This document shows, piece by piece, positions 38,961 through 49,455 of a stretch of 64,000 nt of DNA. The stretch spans positions 1 through 64,000 of the forward strand of contig JAXGGA010002380.1 of assembly GCA_038373865.1 (NCBI GenBank). The letters run 5' to 3'. The DNA is from Uloborus plumipes. Its lineage: Eukaryota; Arthropoda; Arachnida; Araneae; Uloboridae. Under the pieces are notes generated by a model, which was given only the letters and a program-made list of their open reading frames with translations, was not told the origin of the DNA and searched no databases. The position numbers and the translations under genes are program-made. Every line of letters starts with the position of its first letter. Positions within the stretch are counted from its first letter, which is position 1.

Positions 38961-39844
38961 TTATACTTATAGTGTAAGGGAAATTTTTCAAAATTTGTAG
39001 CATTTTCGTGACATGCATTTTTAAATTTCAATAAAAACATATCCAAAAAAACCTTTCAAACGATTTTTAAATATTTTTTAAAATTTAATATATTGTTTGT
39101 TCGCTGCATGTGAACTTTCAAGTCCGAGGCATGTCGCTCACCTGGTGCGGCTCTTAATACTGCTTAATTTAGGATGGTCATGGGGGCTCATATGACCCTC
39201 CCTTAAACTACCAATTATAGTCAAAAATTGAATTTTTAGGACTTACATTTTAAAAAATCGTGGAGTACTCCCCCATTTTCGCACAAAAACTGCACTTTGA
39301 AATCTTCCTTTCTCAAAATGACCCCCCTCCTGAACAAGAAGCTGGATACTCCCTGCAGGTGTTTGTGTGTGTTGGCAGTCATGTATATGTATATTGAAAG
39401 TCATGTATAGGCCGTACAAGCTTCTAGCTTGGTATGTAGGCTCTGAAGATGGTCTAGTTGTGCACCTCCCCTTGTGGTTGCATTCGAATGTTCCCAAGGG
39501 GGTGTTTTACCTCTTTTTGGGGTAAATCAGTGTTAATTTCAATGCAGATTGAGTGATATGAATTGGCGCGACCACTTGGCGATATGTCGCCAAACTTTTG
39601 GTCGCCAAGTGTTTAACGCCAACTTGGCGACAAATTCGACGATTTTTTTGTGTGTGTGGGGGGGGGGGTTCATTTGGCGCTATTGGCGATATTTTGCGAA
39701 AAATTCACTGAATGATATTAAAATCAGCAATATTTAGAAAATCAACCATTGTAAAATATTGTTTGCATTGTTTCGTGGCACATTAGGGGAGTAAATACTT
39801 GAATTGTTACCTTGCTCACTCCAAGCACTTTTCTTAACACTTAA

Positions 39845-42800
39845 AAGGGAAGTCGGTACCCAATAGCACAGGCTTTTACACTAACACCACTTCAATGTAC
39901 CTTTTCTAAAAAACTACTGGTCCAATCTCCCTAAAATTTTTTACACTACTTCAGAATAAGTGTAGAATTATTTTAAGGTTAAGTTTTTCATAAAAAATTA
40001 AATAGAATATTGTTTAAAAAATAATTTCAATGGTGCTCATTTGCTGAAATTACACTAAATTCGCAGTTTTTCGATGTACCTTTTTACAAAAAGTACTTTA
40101 AGTATCACATTGAAACTTATAACATACTTATAAAACATATGTGACATCAATCTGAGGTTAAGCTTTTGGAAAAATATATTTCCCAACAAAAAATATAATG
40201 CAATTAAAATATCTCTCCGAAAGTCACGAAAATATCGGTAAATATCCTCAGATTTGCAGATTGTAAAAATTATTTTCACATTAAACTAAAACACTCTTGA
40301 CCTCAGATTAATCCTTTGGATGGGTACAATATTTCAGAAAAAAAAAATAAATAAAAAAATGCAACAGTTTTTCAGAAAAGGTACATCGAACTTTTAAAAC
40401 AGACATTCCGAGAAAAATGCATTTTAAGAAAAAAATAGTACTCGCAGAATAAATGCTAGCCCCAAATGTCTTTTTTAAAACTATATTATGCTGCTAATAG
40501 GTTATCTTTGCTGTTGTAATTATTAAAATTTCTTTTTCTTTTTTAAATTTGTTACAGGCAAGTAAATTGTATTTTAATGAAGCGTTTCTCGTTGAGCTAT
40601 ATTATTCTCCGATTTTCGAATAAACTGATTTGAGTGTATAACATCTTGAAAAGCTGTAGTTTTACAATATTACTAGCCTTAAATCATTCAGTACTATTCC
40701 AGATTCTATAAAAAATAAATAAATAAGTACATTGACTCTTCAATACAACAGCAAAGGTACTTTAAACTTTGAACTAATATCATCGAAAACTGACTTTCAA
40801 AAAAACTTACCTTATTCTCATTAGTACATACCAGACTGGTATGCAGGTTTTTTCGAACCATTCTGCTGTTCTTCCACTTCTCTCCTTCTTTTAAATCTTC
40901 TTTCTACTCTTTTCTCCTTTGTTTGTTGCAAAAAGGCATACTTCGCTTTGGCCAGACGCTCCTCGTCAAGTCGCTTCATTGCGCGTTTCATAAAAAATCC
41001 TGGTTCAATGTCTAGCTCTTGCAATACCTTTAATTTTGCTATGTTACCTACATTGAAACAAGCAACAGCATCATGTGTTCCGAAGGAAAGGGTTTTTAGT
41101 TGTACAAATGTAGATTTGGGTACTCTAGACCAAATGACATTATTTATGCTCTCATTTGGGTTTTGGGTCTTCCCATGCAAGCATTTTTTTAAAAGCTCAG
41201 GGTGAGCTAGGGCTCGAAAAATGGGTCTCATCTCTTCGACAACAGCCACAGGAAGACTATGTTGATGTTTGAAGCTTTCTTTCTTTGCGACAGCTCGCTG
41301 GTACCCACACCACGATTGTTCTCCCTCAGGGCAAAACCCGTGTTGTGGTTTTTCATCGGATGACACCTTGTGGAGAAAAATCGCCCACACAGCTTGGATC
41401 ATGGCCTTTAGACTATGAAGATTCCGCTTGATGGCTAGGCCATAATACTTTTGAATTGCATCTATTTGCACATCAGTTAATCGGTTTCTCCCACCGAGAA
41501 CTTTTCCATCGGATAGGACTTTTCCTTTCATTTTGTCTTTCAATTTTCTGAGTCTTGCACCCATGCGCTTTTCCACATGTCCAACGCATTCAAGTTTCTC
41601 AATTTTGCAGTCATTCCCATAAATTGATCGTGAATTCACAGCTTCGTATGCTTTGGAGTCCCCGTCACCTAAATATTGGACATAACGTGCCCCATACTGC
41701 TTGACTGACCGTCCAAAAATGGCAACAGCCCCTTCAACTTCCATTTGTCCACTAGAACCGTGAAAATTTTTTGTGCAAGTCACCATGTGGTTTGATTTGT
41801 CCTTGCATGTGCAATATTTCGAGAGGATTTCGACATCGACTACTTTGCAAGTGTCCACACTAGTTGCTGTCACAACACCATTCAATGACGTGAAGCCACG
41901 CTTCTGCCAACTTCCGTCGATGGCGACTGCAAGATCAGTACTGCCATTTACTTCGATTGCTTCTTTAGCCGCATCAACCATCGTTTCCTTGCATACTTTC
42001 TTGACAACTGTTTCGAAGCAGTCGTTATAACTGGCAAATCTAGTTGGGGGATTGGGCAGGTTCATAATCCCACAAAACATCTTTCCCGCTTCAGCCCCCT
42101 TTCCAATGGATCTCAGTGCATACACCAATCTGGAATTCACTGTATAAACTTTAGTGTTCACAGAATTAGTCTCTGACGTGCAGAATTTGCATTCATAATC
42201 ACAATTAGTACAATTTAAGATGATGTTGAGGGCCAAGCCTGAGTTGGTTTCAACTGACATTTCAAGTCCAGCATCACAGTTTTTACACCTGACATGTTTC
42301 TGAAAAATTCCAGCTAAAATTCTCAGATTAATAATCGAGTTTACCTCATTATCTGTAGAACAATCATCAGCATCTGCATAGCTTTCATTTAAATCTTTTA
42401 ATTTCTTTTCACTGGAACATTTATTATTGCCAGCAGATTCTTGATTTGAAGTATGAAGATCAGCGTCTTCGTTGTTTGTTTTCCTCGGATAATATTTGCC
42501 TTTTCGCTTCTTGAAAGCCTTTGCCGTGCTTCGAGGCATAATTTTATTAACTAAACAGCAAGGAATTACTTAAAATATTAATTTCACTGCATAAAAACAG
42601 TTGAAAAATTATTTACACAGCGATCACCAAGTAGCGAACAAACTAAAACGAATATCTAGCACGTGCGATCAACTTACGAAAACAAGCTCAGAACAGTAAA
42701 CAATCCTTCGAATACAGTTGCAGTTAAAACTTAGCAGTGGCTAAACCATCCGCAGTTAGAAAAAAAAAAGATATTATACAAAGTAGAGACTGCATTAGGA

Positions 42801-43024
42801 AAACAGCTTACGAACAGTCCCATGTTTACATTTGAAACGGAAGATGGGCGTGGCATTGTCCCTTTAAACAATTTCCAGACATATTAAAAAAATAATTTTA
42901 ATAACTTCCAGTTCGCGTAGAGACAAAAGTAATACACCGTTGGAAAGGAAATAATTCAAAGAATAAAAATAAATAAAAATCCGAAAATCGATTTTTTTGA
43001 TGTTTTTCGGTACCAACTTCCCTT
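39845..43024 (-). mobile_element. 3.18-kb DNA transposon carrying the intact transposase
   Basis: Inverted ends AAGGGAAGTCGGTACC (39845) and GGTACCAACTTCCCTT (ending 43024) match at 15 of 16 positions. It is inserted in a family-A repeat, whose uninterrupted copies read AACACTTAAGGCAAC at this point. The flanks show AA duplicated, or TTAA if the right end is taken as CCC. A motif like GATGTACCTTTT recurs inside near 39892, 40070 and 40376 (inverted), sharing GTACC with the terminal repeat. Confidence 0.85.
40821..42539 (-). CDS. Mutator-like (possibly Kolobok) transposase, intact
   Basis: A 572-residue ORF with ATG and stop and no internal break. The N-terminus is basic (KAFKKRKGKYYPRK). Paired cysteines at C85/C88, C110/C113 and C117/C120 suggest a zinc-binding region. 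A conserved block VAIDGSWQKRGFTSLNGVV gives D208. YLGDGDSKAYEA gives D292/D294, and KLECVGHVEKRMG follows. NPNESINN gives E463. These fit a DDE catalytic core of the group annotated as Mutator-like transposase domain. The C-terminus is basic and probably coiled (ERRFKRRREVEEQQ). The ORF is centred in a 3.18-kb element with 16-bp inverted ends, so the copy looks potentially autonomous. Superfamily placement is open: the TTAA-containing target also fits Kolobok. Confidence 0.85.
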   Translation of the reverse strand: MPRSTAKAFKKRKGKYYPRKTNNEDADLHTSNQESAGNNKCSSEKKLKDLNESYADADDCSTDNEVNSIINLRILAGIFQKHVRCKNCDAGLEMSVETNSGLALNIILNCTNCDYECKFCTSETNSVNTKVYTVNSRLVYALRSIGKGAEAGKMFCGIMNLPNPPTRFASYNDCFETVVKKVCKETMVDAAKEAIEVNGSTDLAVAIDGSWQKRGFTSLNGVVTATSVDTCKVVDVEILSKYCTCKDKSNHMVTCTKNFHGSSGQMEVEGAVAIFGRSVKQYGARYVQYLGDGDSKAYEAVNSRSIYGNDCKIEKLECVGHVEKRMGARLRKLKDKMKGKVLSDGKVLGGRNRLTDVQIDAIQKYYGLAIKRNLHSLKAMIQAVWAIFLHKVSSDEKPQHGFCPEGEQSWCGYQRAVAKKESFKHQHSLPVAVVEEMRPIFRALAHPELLKKCLHGKTQNPNESINNVIWSRVPKSTFVQLKTLSFGTHDAVACFNVGNIAKLKVLQELDIEPGFFMKRAMKRLDEERLAKAKYAFLQQTKEKRVERRFKRRREVEEQQNGSKKPAYQSGMY

Positions 43025-43813
43025 AAGGCAACTACTAAGAAATTTACACGTAAAAGGAAGTAGTGTGGGGTCCATACCAGATTTTTTTTGTAAAATTTTA
43101 CTGATGAGAAAACGAGAGTCAAAAAGTGCGAGATACGAGCGACATGGATCAAGCCCGGATCCCAAATTTTGCACACTTCTTTACTATCCATGGTACCAGA
43201 TGAGACACATCAGGAGAGCGGAAATAAGCTGTCATCTGCGTGGCACAGTAAGTTACGTGGTGATCAATTGGCGCTGCTGTCGCAATTTTTTATCGGTACA
43301 ATTTACTGTAAAAATTTTCTGTACGGTAACTGCTGCATTTTACAGTAACATTTACCATAAAAGCTTCCTGAATTTTTAACAGTGGAGACTTCTGGTCCAA
43401 TCAGAAAAAGGGACAATATGAAGGAGGACGGGGGAAGGGACAATGACATTTGTCATTCACCAAAAAAAAAAAAAAAAAAAAAAGGAAAAAAAAAGAAAAA
43501 AAAAACAGAGTGAGTAGAAAGCAAATAATTCTCGTATGTAGATTTATTGGAATAAAGTCATGATTTTCCTTATCGAAAGCGCTTTATCAGCTAAAGTTTG
43601 ATGACTTCTGGCCGGCTGGATTTCGAAAAGATAACCTGTTAAGATAAGCCTTTACTTACGTATAATCTTTTAAGATAAATCTTAACTTCCGTATATAGCT
43701 CATTCAGATAAGTTTTTACTTCCGTAAACTGGTACGCACACGTTTTCTAGGTCTCTATTGCAGCAGAGGTTGTTGACGCATTGGGAAATGAATATCTCTA
43801 ATCGGTCAAATAT

Positions 43814-43946
43814 CTGTACCTCAGAACCAGACTAACGTAAGTCCATTTCGTCATTTTTCAGTACGAAGGGAAAAACGATGTATCGACCCCCTCTACCGAA
43901 AAATGACGAAAATGGTACTTACGTTATGTCTGGTTCTGAGGTACAG
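43814..43946. mobile_element. fold-back MITE (family E, copy 2)
   Basis: Same arms as the copy at 3924 (CTGTACCTCAGAACCAGACT), with small indels in the right arm and loop. It shows that family E has dispersed both upstream of and inside the SPTLC2 gene. Confidence 0.85.
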
Positions 43947-44736
43947 GATATTTGCCTGTCTATATGTATGAGCGTTTCAAAGCTCACGTAAAATATTTTA
44001 TGACGTGATATAAGAACCCACGTGTTGCATACATCAACATAAGTAGCCGAAGTTCGGCCATATTGCAGCCAATTCAATGCTAAACTTAATGCTATGTGTC
44101 CGTTTCCGGGTGTGGTCGAACATTTTACCAATGACAGTAAGAATAAAAAAAACTAAACGAAAAATTTCGAAATAAAAATTCCAGAAACTTAGTTTTAGAC
44201 TACACTTAGTTGTTACTTAGAGGGTAGATCCGGAGACGTAATAGGAGTCGAAATATTTGTTTGATTGGAAAATAACGAAAATTTATTATCTTTGAATTAT
44301 TCTCATGAAGGAGGATTATGAAGTCGTAAACAATGAATGGAGTTTCTAAGGAGTTAGCACTAAAATGTAGGAGTTTGAAGTGGCCTTCAACAAAAAAAAC
44401 AGAAAATGAAGGAATAGTGGACGAATTTTGAAGGAGCGTACAAACCCTGATAATGGTGCTGCCCTCTAGCTTCCAGTTTACATCACGTGCAGCGCCCTCT
44501 ATACTTTAATTGCAATACATGGGTGGTTAATTTTGAACGCCATGCTTAAAGTGAAAGTTTGTTGAACCGGAGCACTGTAATAAGATAGTTATTACAATAA
44601 TAACGTCAATTGTTACGGCAACTAGCTGCCAGGGCAGCTAGATTAGCTTCCTGCGGCATGTTGATGCATAACGTGCCCCCTCTCTAACTTTTACCTCATT
44701 CTGATGTTATATTCTTTGATATAATTTAATGTTCAT

Positions 44737-45430
44737 TAGATTTCAAGACATACCACGCACGTGGCCCGGCGTTGCACGGGCACTTCGTGCCTTAAAAGTT
44801 GTGAGGAAAATTTCAAGAAACTACTCCCCGATTTCAAGAAACTACTCCCCGCCAAAGCGGCTAACTAAAAGGCGCCTTCGCGCCTTTTCTTTTTTGCTAC
44901 ATCAAAAAATCATTCGAATTATTGAGATGTTGCACGGGCACTTCGCGTCTTCAAGATGGTGAAGAAAGTTACAGCAAGTTCTGCTCGCTCAAGAGAAAGA
45001 AGCAGACATAGATACTCAGTTTTTAATATAAGTAGATGGCTTTTCAACAAATGAATGTTTCAAAATATTACAAGTAGCTAGCGATAAAAATGCTACGTAA
45101 GTGGCCCGCTTATGAGTTTCGTGTTTGATTTAGCCTTCATTCCAAAGTCTCATTATCATTGTTTTTACTGTTTCATAGCAACCACATTTTGCAACAATGG
45201 ATTTCATATTTAATCATTTATCAGGCTTAATCGCTTTAAATTTGACTACTTATTAATTGATATGTTCGTTGGTTGAAATCGTATAATTATATAAATTAAA
45301 ACTAATGAAGCCTAAAAAATTACCTATCTATCGGTACCTGGTTCGACTTTCAGTTCATTGGCGTTCAGGAGAAAGAAGCGTGACATAGATAGATAGAAAG
45401 ATACTCAGTTTTTAATATAAGTAGATTATT
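44737..45430 (-). mobile_element. Helitron-like fragments
   Basis: Two copies of a terminus read on minus as TCTACTTATATTAAAAACTG (ending + 45034 and 45426) look like Helitron 5' ends. A GC-rich GCCCGTGCAACGCCGGGC stem near 44762-44781 resembles a 3' hairpin, but no clean CTRR end was seen. Confidence 0.5.
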
Positions 45431-46112
45431 ATCATCACAATTATTATATCAAAAACATTATTATCATAGGGGAATCAAAGAACAGGCTGTAAGTCGGCTG
45501 AAGAATGTGGAACCCGACGTATTGTAAATTAAATGTTAAATTTCTACAGTTAAAAGTGTATTATTGAAGAAAAAAAGTAAGTAATTATTTACAAAACTTT
45601 TCGCTCGAGATAGAAAAACCTTAACCCTCCTGCCATACAAACCGTGGAGGAAAAAATACCATTCTTTAGGCTAAACAGCAGATTTTAAGTAACAGACTTT
45701 GTCAGCGACTGTCATCCAGAAACTGCGGCGCCCTCTATCTTATATTATTAAAAACTGAACGTATGTATGTATTTATGTATGTGATAATCTATGTCCTCCT
45801 TACTTCTCTTAAACGACAGAACTGATCATCGAACCCGGTATTGATAGATTCGTAATTTTTCAGTCTTCATTTGCTGTACTTTACATACGAGTAATTCTAC
45901 AATTTTAATTTGCGGAACTATCACTTAGAAACTCTTTTTTTTTTACCCTGGAACTTCTTCGGAATAACCCAGAAGTATTTTTTTTTTTTTTAATAATGAC
46001 TCGAATTAAATTTCATGCTTGACAAGAGGTCAATAATTTTTAACCCAGAGTTGAGTCACTCTGGCAGCGAATATGTTTTAAGAAGCTTAAATAAAGCGCG
46101 TTTTTTTTTTTT

Positions 46113-46142
46113 GTGTGTGTGTGTGTGTGTGCGTGTGTGTGA
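46113..46142. repeat. short GT microsatellite
   Basis: About 14 GT units with one GC change. Confidence 0.9.
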
Positions 46143-46387
46143 TTGTTTGATTTTTGAGAAAATTCGATCTCAGAAAATGTAAGCTGAGGGAAGGAATGAA
46201 ATCTGTCTTGAGGTGAACTGCGCTGAAAATAAACATATTGCTGATTAAAAAATGCACCGCCACGGGCGGTAAATGGGGCGGAGCTCCCGAAGTACACTGC
46301 TAGGAATGGAACGGTTTTAGAGGTGTTTCGTGCTGAAAATCTGGATTGAATTGCGATTTAATTTCTCTATTACATTTTTTCTTCCAG

Positions 46388-46542
46388 GGTTACGTCCCAT
46401 TGTACCAGAGCTTCGAGAGCTTTTTCACCCGCAATTTATACATCAGAGGATGTCACGTGTTCAACAACACCATCTGTAGCCTGCCCGGTCCAACAGTACT
46501 GATGAAAGAAAGAGTATCCCACGATTTCAACTACACCTTTAT
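46388..46542 (+). CDS. SPTLC2: SPTLC2 coding exon 3
   Basis: Acceptor cttccag, then an open 155-base exon ending at gtaagg. It begins GYVPLYQSFESFFTRNLYIR, closely resembling the SLYQDFENFYTRNLYMR block of SPTLC2 proteins. It goes on through NTICSLPGPTVLMKERVSHDFNYTF. Residues are about 71-121, and two bases of codon 122 are left over, completed by the first base of exon 4 (ATA, Ile). The block precedes the catalytic fold and includes the conserved CS-PG and SHD-N positions of the family. It is preceded by a 20.7-kb repeat-filled intron and followed by a 5.5-kb one. Confidence 0.93.
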
Positions 46543-46819
46543 GTAAGGTTTCTTTCACATCTGAGTTTCTGGTTTCGCCTTTTCTGCACTAGTGGACTTA
46601 AATTTAGACATTCTTCAATTTTTTTAAAGTTTTCATCCCTTTTTATTATATAATGACTTATTAAATGTATTTATTTCGAATAAATCATTTATTTATAACT
46701 TCTCTAATATATACGTTTCATTTCATAAAAATACTACTTTTTCTTTTCACTGTTAAACAATAGCAAATGTTACAAACATAATATAATTTCACAATATTAC
46801 ATAATTATTTCATAACATA

Positions 46820-48238
46820 CACTGCTCGACATCGAAAATGCAACACCAAGAAGGAGTGGTCAGAAATTGATGAAATTTGGTAAGAAGACAGAGACAGCAT
46901 GGAGCAATAAGTGATATTTATTTCAAAATAAATAAGCAAAATTTAGAGCGAGGACGGCGTCGGTTCAGTAAGAAGTAGGACCACCGCGGACAGCGATGCA
47001 CGAAGAAACACGTCTAGGCATGGAGTCAATAAGCCTGTGGATGGTATCCTGAGGGATGGCACTCCATTCCCTTTCAACCACTTGCCACAATTCGTCCTCT
47101 GAACGAGGCAGTGACAGGTTCTGCAAACGGCGTCCAATCACGTCCCACACATGTTCGATTGGTGACAAGTCAGGAGAGTATGGTGGCCAGGAAAGCATCT
47201 GTACACCTCGTAGAGCATGTTGGCTGATTCGAGCACTGTGAGGCCGGGCGTTATCCTGTTGAAAAATTGCATTTGGCAGACCCTGAAGGTAGGGGATTGC
47301 CACCGGCCGCAGTACATTATCTACATATCGTTGGGCCGTCATAGTGCCCGAATACGAACTAGAGGTGATACGGAATTGTATGCAATAGCGCCCCAAACCA
47401 TTATGCCACGTTGTCGCGCTGTGGGGCGTTCCACAGTTACTGCCGGATTCGATCTTTCTCCACGTCGACGCCACACACGTATGCGATGACTATCGCTGGA
47501 CAAACAGAAGCGGGATTCATCTGAGAACACTACGGTTTGCCATTCTGCCATCCACGTCGCTCTGGTCCGGCACCATTCCAAACGTTGGAGTCTGTGCTGT
47601 GAGGTCAATGGCAGTCTTCTTAGCGGGCGCCGTGATTGCAGGCCACGTGCAACCAGTCGACGGGAAATGGTTCTGGTCGACACAGGAACATCCAGGGTAC
47701 CTTGCACGTGCTGCAGAATCGACGTACAAGTGACTTGCGGGTCCGCCACAGCTTGTCGGTGAATCCGTCGATCCCAGCGGTCTGACGTCACTCTGGCTGC
47801 ACCTGCACCTCTCAATGAGGCTACATTTCCTCTTTCCAACCATCTCCGACACAGCCGATGCACAGTGCTTGCATCCATGTGGGTATCAGCTGCAATTTGA
47901 CGTATGGACCAACCTCCCCTTCTCAGTCCGATCACCATACCCCTTGTAAAGTCGTCTATATGCTGGAAGTGTCTTCGTTGAGGACGGCGTGGCATTTCCT
48001 CCTATCACACGTATCCTTCGAGACAAAAACCAAATTTCTCCGAAAATTAGTCTGTCAGAAAAACCAACATGAACACAGCCCACTTTTCAACTTCATTCTC
48101 TTATATCTTACTTCACGTGCGTCGGAGAGCTGCGCATTTCATATCATTTGCATAACTCAGTGACGTGCGTCTACGGTAAAATTTGCATGAATTTCTGACC
48201 ACTCCTTCTTGGTGTTGCATTTTCAATGTCGAGCAGTG
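46820..48238 (-). mobile_element. Tc1-like transposon with 49-bp TIRs
   Basis: The ends CACTGCTCGACATCGAAAAT (46820) and the reverse complement ending at 48238 match over about 49 bases, running to CAGAAATT, with one mismatch. Both are flanked by TA. The element is 1419 bp, a normal full length for Tc1-like elements, and lies in SPTLC2 intron 3. The near-identical ends point to a recent insertion. Confidence 0.93.
46965..47995 (-). pseudogene. Tc1-like transposase, single-base frameshift
   Basis: The first frame (47995-47339) begins MPRRPQRRHFQHIDDFTRGM, with a helix-turn-helix (WSIRQIAADTHMDASTVHRL), a second HTH-like region, FSDESRFCLSSD and GIMVWGAIAYNSVSPLV. The second frame (to 46965) picks up GTMTAQRYVDNVLRPVAIPY, QQDNARPHSARISQHAL, WPPYSPDLSPIEHVWD and ends GGPTSY. 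The switch falls at about 47345-47355, where one G appears to be missing (cgg-gcact). Catalytic residues are D (FSDES), D (QQDN) and E (SPIEH), with 32 residues counted between the last two. It resembles proteins annotated as Tcb1-type transposases. Confidence 0.88.
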
Positions 48239-48725
48239 TATATTAAATCAATTATTAAGTCAATATTTTGATCGGTTTTGAAGTGAAACGATATCAAAGA
48301 TAAATATCTAAATAAATCAGAATTCATTTGAATACTATTTTTGTTTACAGTTTGTATGAAAAAATAGAATGAAATACAGGTAATATTCACATGAACTGAA
48401 TACATTCAAGTTAGAGAAGTTGTAAATGAATGATCCAAGTGAAATAACTAAATCTAATAATTCATTATACAACATTAAATAATGAAATCATTGAAAAAAT
48501 TTAAAAAAAAAAAAAAGAGTTTTTATAATTAAGTCCAAAAGTATTTTTGCGTCACTTTCTAAATCTGCTGATCTAGGCTTTTTTTACATTTGGAAACAGC
48601 GTGGCTTTGTTTGGAGAAGAAGCATAGCATTTAGCCCCTGGTATTCATTTTAGTATACGAGTAGATGTCTTGAATTCAAATTACTATGCTTTTTACTATC
48701 ACAAACTGCGATAAGACCCTACTCC

Positions 48726-48826
48726 CCAAGTAGCACACTTCGTTTTTTAAAGGTTGTAAAATGGTTATTAACGTTGTGACAACGGATTAAAAACGTTTAT
48801 AAAACGTTATGCTGGGTCGCTGGGTT
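48726..48826. mobile_element. family H MITE, second copy
   Basis: CCAAGTAGCACACTTCGTTT followed by the same interior; the right end is altered (GTCGCTGGG). Confidence 0.78.
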
Positions 48827-49007
48827 TCTTTTTTCTACAAACGGAACGGAAGAGAAATTCTCACCCGTCACACTATGACAGGTGATTTTTCTAGGTTAAG
48901 TAATACGAAGCATATCCAGAAAAAAAAGTGATCAGGACGCGGTAAAAAAGTTATGGTATCACATCCAGAATTAAAATTATGTGTTTCACAATGACAAATT
49001 GCGATAA

Positions 49008-49271
<264 letters not shown>

Positions 49272-49455
49272 TCAGACTGCCAATCTAAAAGAGGGACTAC
49301 ACAGCGTTTGAGGTCCAAAAAGAAGCCAACAGCAATCTGTCGTTTGCTCAAAACTAAATACTGCTGGTACCGTGGATAAGCCGGAATGGCGGATAACCGG
49401 CACTATCACAGAGTAGAAAGAAGGATAGAAATGTTCTACGGATGCGCTAGTTTGA

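Larger units (their letters stand above)
38357..43080 (+). repeat. family A element, copy 4, rearranged and interrupted
   Basis: The 5' part runs 38357-38920. After about 480 bases of other sequence the family restarts internally at about 39405, is interrupted by the 3.18-kb transposon (39845-43024), and finishes at 43080 with GGGGTCCATACCAG. Confidence 0.85.
43081..46387. other. intron 2 end, mostly unassigned
   Basis: Apart from MITE E2, the Helitron-like fragments and a short GT array, no feature was supported. Poly-A runs at 43462-43505. Confidence 0.45.
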
